From Brevundimonas sp. UBA4553 (GTDB taxonomy: Bacteria; Pseudomonadota; Alphaproteobacteria; Caulobacterales; Caulobacteraceae), in NCBI RefSeq assembly GCF_002387245.1, contig NZ_DGLD01000002.1, positions 1 to 64,000 of the forward strand: a stretch of DNA of 64,000 nucleotides, written 5' to 3'. The notes under the pieces were generated by a model, which saw only the letters and a list, made by a program, of their open reading frames with translations, was not told where the DNA came from and did no database searches. Each line of letters starts with the position of its first letter. Within the stretch, counting starts at the first letter, position 1. Position numbers and translations under genes: made by a program. Positions 61,296 through 64,000 of the stretch are shown here, in pieces.

Positions 61296-61484
61296 TCAAA
61301 TCCTCATGTCGAAGTGACGCGGCTCGGCCCCGCGGCGTTCGCGGGCGGCGTCGTGCAGGGTGTCGGCCAGGTCGAGCAGTTGGTGGCGACGCAGGCGCGG
61401 GATGACTTCCAGCAACTGCAGTCGCAGGGTTTCGGCTTCGGCGTCGCTGAGGGGCGTAAGCCGGCGGAGGGCGCGGGCGGTCAT
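61296..61484 (-). CDS. Small hypothetical protein
   Basis: 62 residues, mainly helical and Leu/Arg-rich (LSDAEAETLRLQLLEVIPRLRRHQLLDLADTLHDAARERR). AAGGAGGA stands 5 bases before the ATG, a strong reason to accept it. No known domain. It lies between the sulfatase and sodB and is divergent from sodB. Confidence 0.55.
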   Translation of the reverse strand: MTARALRRLTPLSDAEAETLRLQLLEVIPRLRRHQLLDLADTLHDAARERRGAEPRHFDMRI

Positions 61485-61535
61485 GGCGGTCCTCCTTTCA
61501 GGAGGTTTGTGAGGTCACACGGATCACTTTAGAAA

Positions 61536-61601
61536 GCGCTGTTTCGCCAATCGGGTTCCAGTTCGGACGGGATTGCGGGAAAATCTGAACAAACAGCGCT
61601 G
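61536..61601. promoter_or_regulatory. Inverted repeat in the sodB upstream region
   Basis: AGCGCTGTTT at 61536-61545 and its exact complement AAACAGCGCT at 61592-61601 are 46 bases apart, ending 73 bases before the sodB ATG. Each holds the palindrome AGCGCT. A pair of operator half-sites or DNA-loop sites is possible; no regulator is known from sequence. Confidence 0.4.
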
Positions 61602-61674
61602 TAAAGGCTTGGGTCTTTCGTGCGTCGCCCTAGATAGGGACCAGACGAATCCCAACTGGAAGAGGAAGCTCCCC

Positions 61675-62289
61675 ATGGCCTTCACCCTGCCCCCGCTGCC
61701 CTACGCCTATGACGCGCTGGAACCGGCCATCGACAAGGAGACGATGACCTTCCACCACGACAAGCACCACCAGACCTATGTCGACAACCTGAACAAGGCC
61801 GTGGACGCCGACGCCGCCCTGCAGGGTCAGTCGCTGGAAGAGCTGTTCGCCAAGATGTCGACCCTGCCCAAGGCCGTGCGCAACAACGGCGGCGGTCACT
61901 GGAACCACAGCCTGTTCTGGGAGCTGCTGGCGCCCCAGGGCCAGACCGGCGAGCCCTCGGCCGAGCTGGCCGCCAAGATCGACGCCGAACTGGGCGGTCT
62001 GGACAAGTTCAAGGCCGACTTCGACGCCGCCGGCGCAGGCCAGTTCGGCTCGGGCTGGGCCTGGCTGATCCTTCAGGACGGCAAGCTCAAGGTCACCTCG
62101 ACCCCGAACCAGGACAACCCGCTGATGGACGTGGCCGACGAGAAGGGCGCCGTTCTGCTGGCCGCCGACGTCTGGGAGCACGCCTACTACCTCAAGTACC
62201 AGAACCGCCGCGTCGACTACCTGAAGGCCTTCTGGTCGGTCGTGAACTGGAACAAGGTCAACGAACTGTACGAGGCCGCCAAGGGCTGA
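61675..62289 (+). CDS. sodB: Iron superoxide dismutase SodB
   Basis: 204 residues from ATG 61675 with AGAGGAAG upstream. Metal ligands are visible in FHHDKHHQTYVDNLN (His27 region), HWNHSLFW, and DVWEHAYYLKYQNRR. AGQFGSGWAWL is typical of the iron form. Cytoplasmic, converts superoxide to peroxide. Followed by a terminator. Confidence 0.95.
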   Translation: MAFTLPPLPYAYDALEPAIDKETMTFHHDKHHQTYVDNLNKAVDADAALQGQSLEELFAKMSTLPKAVRNNGGGHWNHSLFWELLAPQGQTGEPSAELAAKIDAELGGLDKFKADFDAAGAGQFGSGWAWLILQDGKLKVTSTPNQDNPLMDVADEKGAVLLAADVWEHAYYLKYQNRRVDYLKAFWSVVNWNKVNELYEAAKG

Positions 62290-62314
62290 AACGCCCGCGC
62301 AGCTTGACTCCGGG

Positions 62315-62340
62315 AGGGCGGGCCTTCATAAGCCCGCCCT
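62315..62340 (+). terminator. Hairpin terminator after sodB
   Basis: AGGGCGGGC and GCCCGCCCT form a perfect 9-bp stem around an 8-base loop, followed by TCTC. It lies 26 bases after the sodB stop. Confidence 0.7.
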
Positions 62341-62457
62341 TCTCGCATCGGGTTTCGGCCCGAGGCGCAGATTGACTACGGACGATGCGTGGACCGCCGT
62401 TGAGATCGCCGCTCCAATCGGGGAGGGGCCGGGCCGCATCAGCATGAAGAGTGACTT

Positions 62458-63075
62458 ATGTCCAAGCGCCATAGCGCCAAGTACAAACTCGATCGGGTCA
62501 TGGGTGAAAACCTGTGGGGCCGCGCCAAGTCTCCGGTTAACAAGCGCTCGTACGGCCCCGGCCAGCACGGCCAGCGTCGCAAGTCGAAAGTCTCGGACTT
62601 CGGCCTGCAGCTGAAAGCCAAGCAGAAGCTCAAGGGCTACTACGGCAACATCACCGAGAAGCAGTTCTCGGCGATCTATGACGAAGCCGGTCGCCGCAAG
62701 GGCAACACCTCGGAAAACCTGATCGGCCTGCTGGAATCGCGTCTGGACGCCATCGTCTACCGCGCCAAGTTCGTCCCGACCGTCTGGGCCGCTCGCCAGT
62801 TCGTCAGCCACGGCCACGTGACCGTCGACGGCAAGAAGGTCGACATCGGTTCGTACCGCGTCAAGCCGGGCCAGGTCGTCGAGATCAAGGAAAAGTCGCG
62901 CAGCATGGCTCTGGTGCTCGAAGCCCAGCAGTCGTCGGAGCGTGACATCCCTGACTACCTGGAACAGGGCGATCGCGGCTTCTCGATCCGCTACGTTCGC
63001 GTCCCGGAACTGTCGGACGTGCCGTACCCGGTCAAGATGGAACCGAACCTGGTCGTCGAATACTACTCGTCCTGA
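62458..63075 (+). CDS. rpsD: Small-subunit ribosomal protein S4
   Basis: 205 residues. It starts MSKRHSAKYKLDRVMGENLWG. The S4 RNA-binding domain is LLESRLDAIVYRAKFVPTVWAARQFVSHGHVTVDGKKVDI, and it ends VEYYSS. It begins 30S assembly on 16S rRNA. It stands alone rather than in the alpha operon, as in many alphaproteobacteria, and has its own terminator. Confidence 0.97.
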   Translation: MSKRHSAKYKLDRVMGENLWGRAKSPVNKRSYGPGQHGQRRKSKVSDFGLQLKAKQKLKGYYGNITEKQFSAIYDEAGRRKGNTSENLIGLLESRLDAIVYRAKFVPTVWAARQFVSHGHVTVDGKKVDIGSYRVKPGQVVEIKEKSRSMALVLEAQQSSERDIPDYLEQGDRGFSIRYVRVPELSDVPYPVKMEPNLVVEYYSS

Positions 63076-63106
63076 TTTCAGGCGATCGACGATAGAGTTG
63101 ACGGAG

Positions 63107-63136
63107 GCCCCGGTGAAAACCGGGGCTTCTTTCTTA
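63107..63136 (+). terminator. Rho-independent terminator after rpsD
   Basis: GCCCCGGT and ACCGGGGC pair around GAAA, followed by TTCTTTCTTA. Classic stem plus T-rich tail, 32 bases behind rpsD. Confidence 0.88.
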
Positions 63137-63214
63137 TTAAGGATCGCTGTTCCCTTACGGAAAGAAGCAGCGCATTCTACCCGGGTGGACAGGGGTCCGC
63201 CCCGGAAGGCCGAG

Positions 63215-63613
63215 ATGAGACGAACCGCCGCTCTTTGCGCCATAGCCGCCGCCGCCGTTCTCGGGGGCGCCTGCGCCACGACGAACGCCGAGCCGGTGGT
63301 GCGCACGGCGGATATGCCGGGGCAGCTGGAGCCGATCCACGCCGCCGCCTTCACGCGCGACACGGCGGTCTTCTGGGTCAGCTCCAACGGCTGCACCAGC
63401 AAGGCGGACGTCAAACCCTTCATCACCCGCCTGCGCGACAGCGCCGTCATCACCCTGCGTCGGGTGGACGAGGACCAGTGCGCCCAGCCCCGTTCCGACG
63501 GCGTGCAGCTGCAATGGAGCTTCGAGGAGCTGGGCCTGCCGCCGGGCGCCGCCGTCTCGGTGAACAACCCCTACATGATGCGTCAGGACGAGAAGCCGAA
63601 AGAGGCCTCCTGA
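63215..63613 (+). CDS. Small exported protein, putative lipoprotein
   Basis: 132 residues from ATG 63215. Signal peptide MRRTAALCAIAAAAVLGGACATT, with a possible lipidated Cys20 after GGA. Two further Cys (SNGCTSKAD, DEDQCAQP) could form a disulfide. The ending SFEELGLPPGAAVSVNNPYMMRQ is not assigned to a family here. Similar small proteins occur in Caulobacterales, function unknown. Confidence 0.75.
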   Translation: MRRTAALCAIAAAAVLGGACATTNAEPVVRTADMPGQLEPIHAAAFTRDTAVFWVSSNGCTSKADVKPFITRLRDSAVITLRRVDEDQCAQPRSDGVQLQWSFEELGLPPGAAVSVNNPYMMRQDEKPKEAS

Positions 63614-63718
63614 CCCGCCGGCCGCGGCAAGGCTTCGTTAGCCATTTAGGACGACGACGGATTAAGGATTAAGGCCCTAGGGAAAGGATTGTTTTCGTAT
63701 CCTTCCCCCCAGGATCCC

Positions 63719-64000
63719 ATGCGTCTCGTCGAATGTCTGACCAACGCCCATAATCTGGCGCTGGTCGCCCTTGCCGCTCTTGTCTGCGTCCTGGGAAGCT
63801 GGATCACCATCAGCCTGCTGAAGCGGGTCCGCAGCACGCGGGCCGGGGCACGCATCGCCTGGGTCTTCCTCGGGGCTGTGGCGGGGGGCGCCACGGTCTG
63901 GTGCACCCACTTCGTCGCCATGATCGCCTATGAACCGGGCGTGCTGGTCACCTATGAGCCGGGTCTGACGGGCGTGTCGCTGCTGGTCGCCATAGCAGGC
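63719..64000 (+). CDS. MHYT-domain membrane signalling protein, N-terminal part (cut by window end)
   Basis: 94 residues visible from ATG 63719. The first helices (LALVALAALVCVLGSWITISLL; IAWVFLGAVAGGATVWCTHFVAMIAY) contain WCTHFVAMIAY, the first MHYT-type repeat, which in such proteins is thought to bind copper and sense a gas. GGDEF or EAL output domains usually follow, outside this window. Upstream there is a direct repeat GGATTAAGGATTAAGG at 63659-63674. Confidence 0.85.
   Translation, partial: MRLVECLTNAHNLALVALAALVCVLGSWITISLLKRVRSTRAGARIAWVFLGAVAGGATVWCTHFVAMIAYEPGVLVTYEPGLTGVSLLVAIAG

Noticed and set aside
1..64000. CRISPR arrays, prophage, insertion sequences, rRNA or tRNA genes
   Set aside because: No regularly spaced repeats, transposase, integrase or structural phage protein was seen, and no tRNA-like cloverleaf was noticed by eye; a tRNA scan could not be run.

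Overview
The window is GC-rich alphaproteobacterial chromosome, most likely from Caulobacterales and probably Brevundimonas (inference). The reasons are a chemotaxis operon in the Caulobacter crescentus order, including the lineage-specific cheU and cheE genes; the cell-cycle kinase CckA directly behind fliQ-fliR-flhB; and CtrA-type TTAA-N7-TTAA sites in front of flagellar and chemotaxis genes. No phage, insertion sequence, CRISPR array, rRNA or tRNA was seen.

Layout. 1-7893: chemotaxis cluster I (mcpA end, cheX, cheY, cheA, cheW, cheR, cheB, cheY, cheD, cheU, cheY, cheE), tightly packed with many 4-base overlaps. 7924-12617, minus strand: a D-amino acid dehydrogenase, then an MFS exporter and a GH13 alpha-glucosidase in one overlapping pair. 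12796-21017: a second, independent chemotaxis cluster. A cheY-cheZ-like pair diverges from cheA2-cheW2-PAS chemoreceptor across a perfect CtrA-type box, and cheB2-cheR2 converge from the far side. cheA2 carries a frameshift in its ATPase domain. 21138-24415: tRNA hydroxylase TrhO, AidB-like acyl-CoA dehydrogenase and an OmpA-like lipoprotein.

24713-45246: a secretion and uptake region. It holds a TonB-like anchored protein, prepilin peptidase, an ElpS-like surface lipoprotein, a TonB-dependent receptor, and a complete gspC-to-gspM type II secretion operon. These are followed by a membrane-anchored LuxR-type regulator, two small unknown proteins and a second TonB-dependent receptor. The leaders of the prepilins GspG and GspH are largely made of a 40-nt palindromic repeat. 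45309-49426: a small pentapeptide-like protein, a DUF983 protein, a 965-residue TPR envelope protein and HU.

49541-59532: flagellar export and rod genes (fliO-fliP divergent from flgB-flgC-fliE; fliQ-fliR-flhB) and cckA, interrupted by a VOC protein, an acyltransferase, an alpha/beta hydrolase and folE. CckA feeds phosphate to CtrA, which probably controls the flagellar and chemotaxis promoters seen here, so the window links cell-cycle control to motility. 59647-64000: a sulfatase, a small unknown protein, iron superoxide dismutase, ribosomal protein S4, a small putative exported protein and the start of an MHYT-domain signalling protein cut by the window edge.
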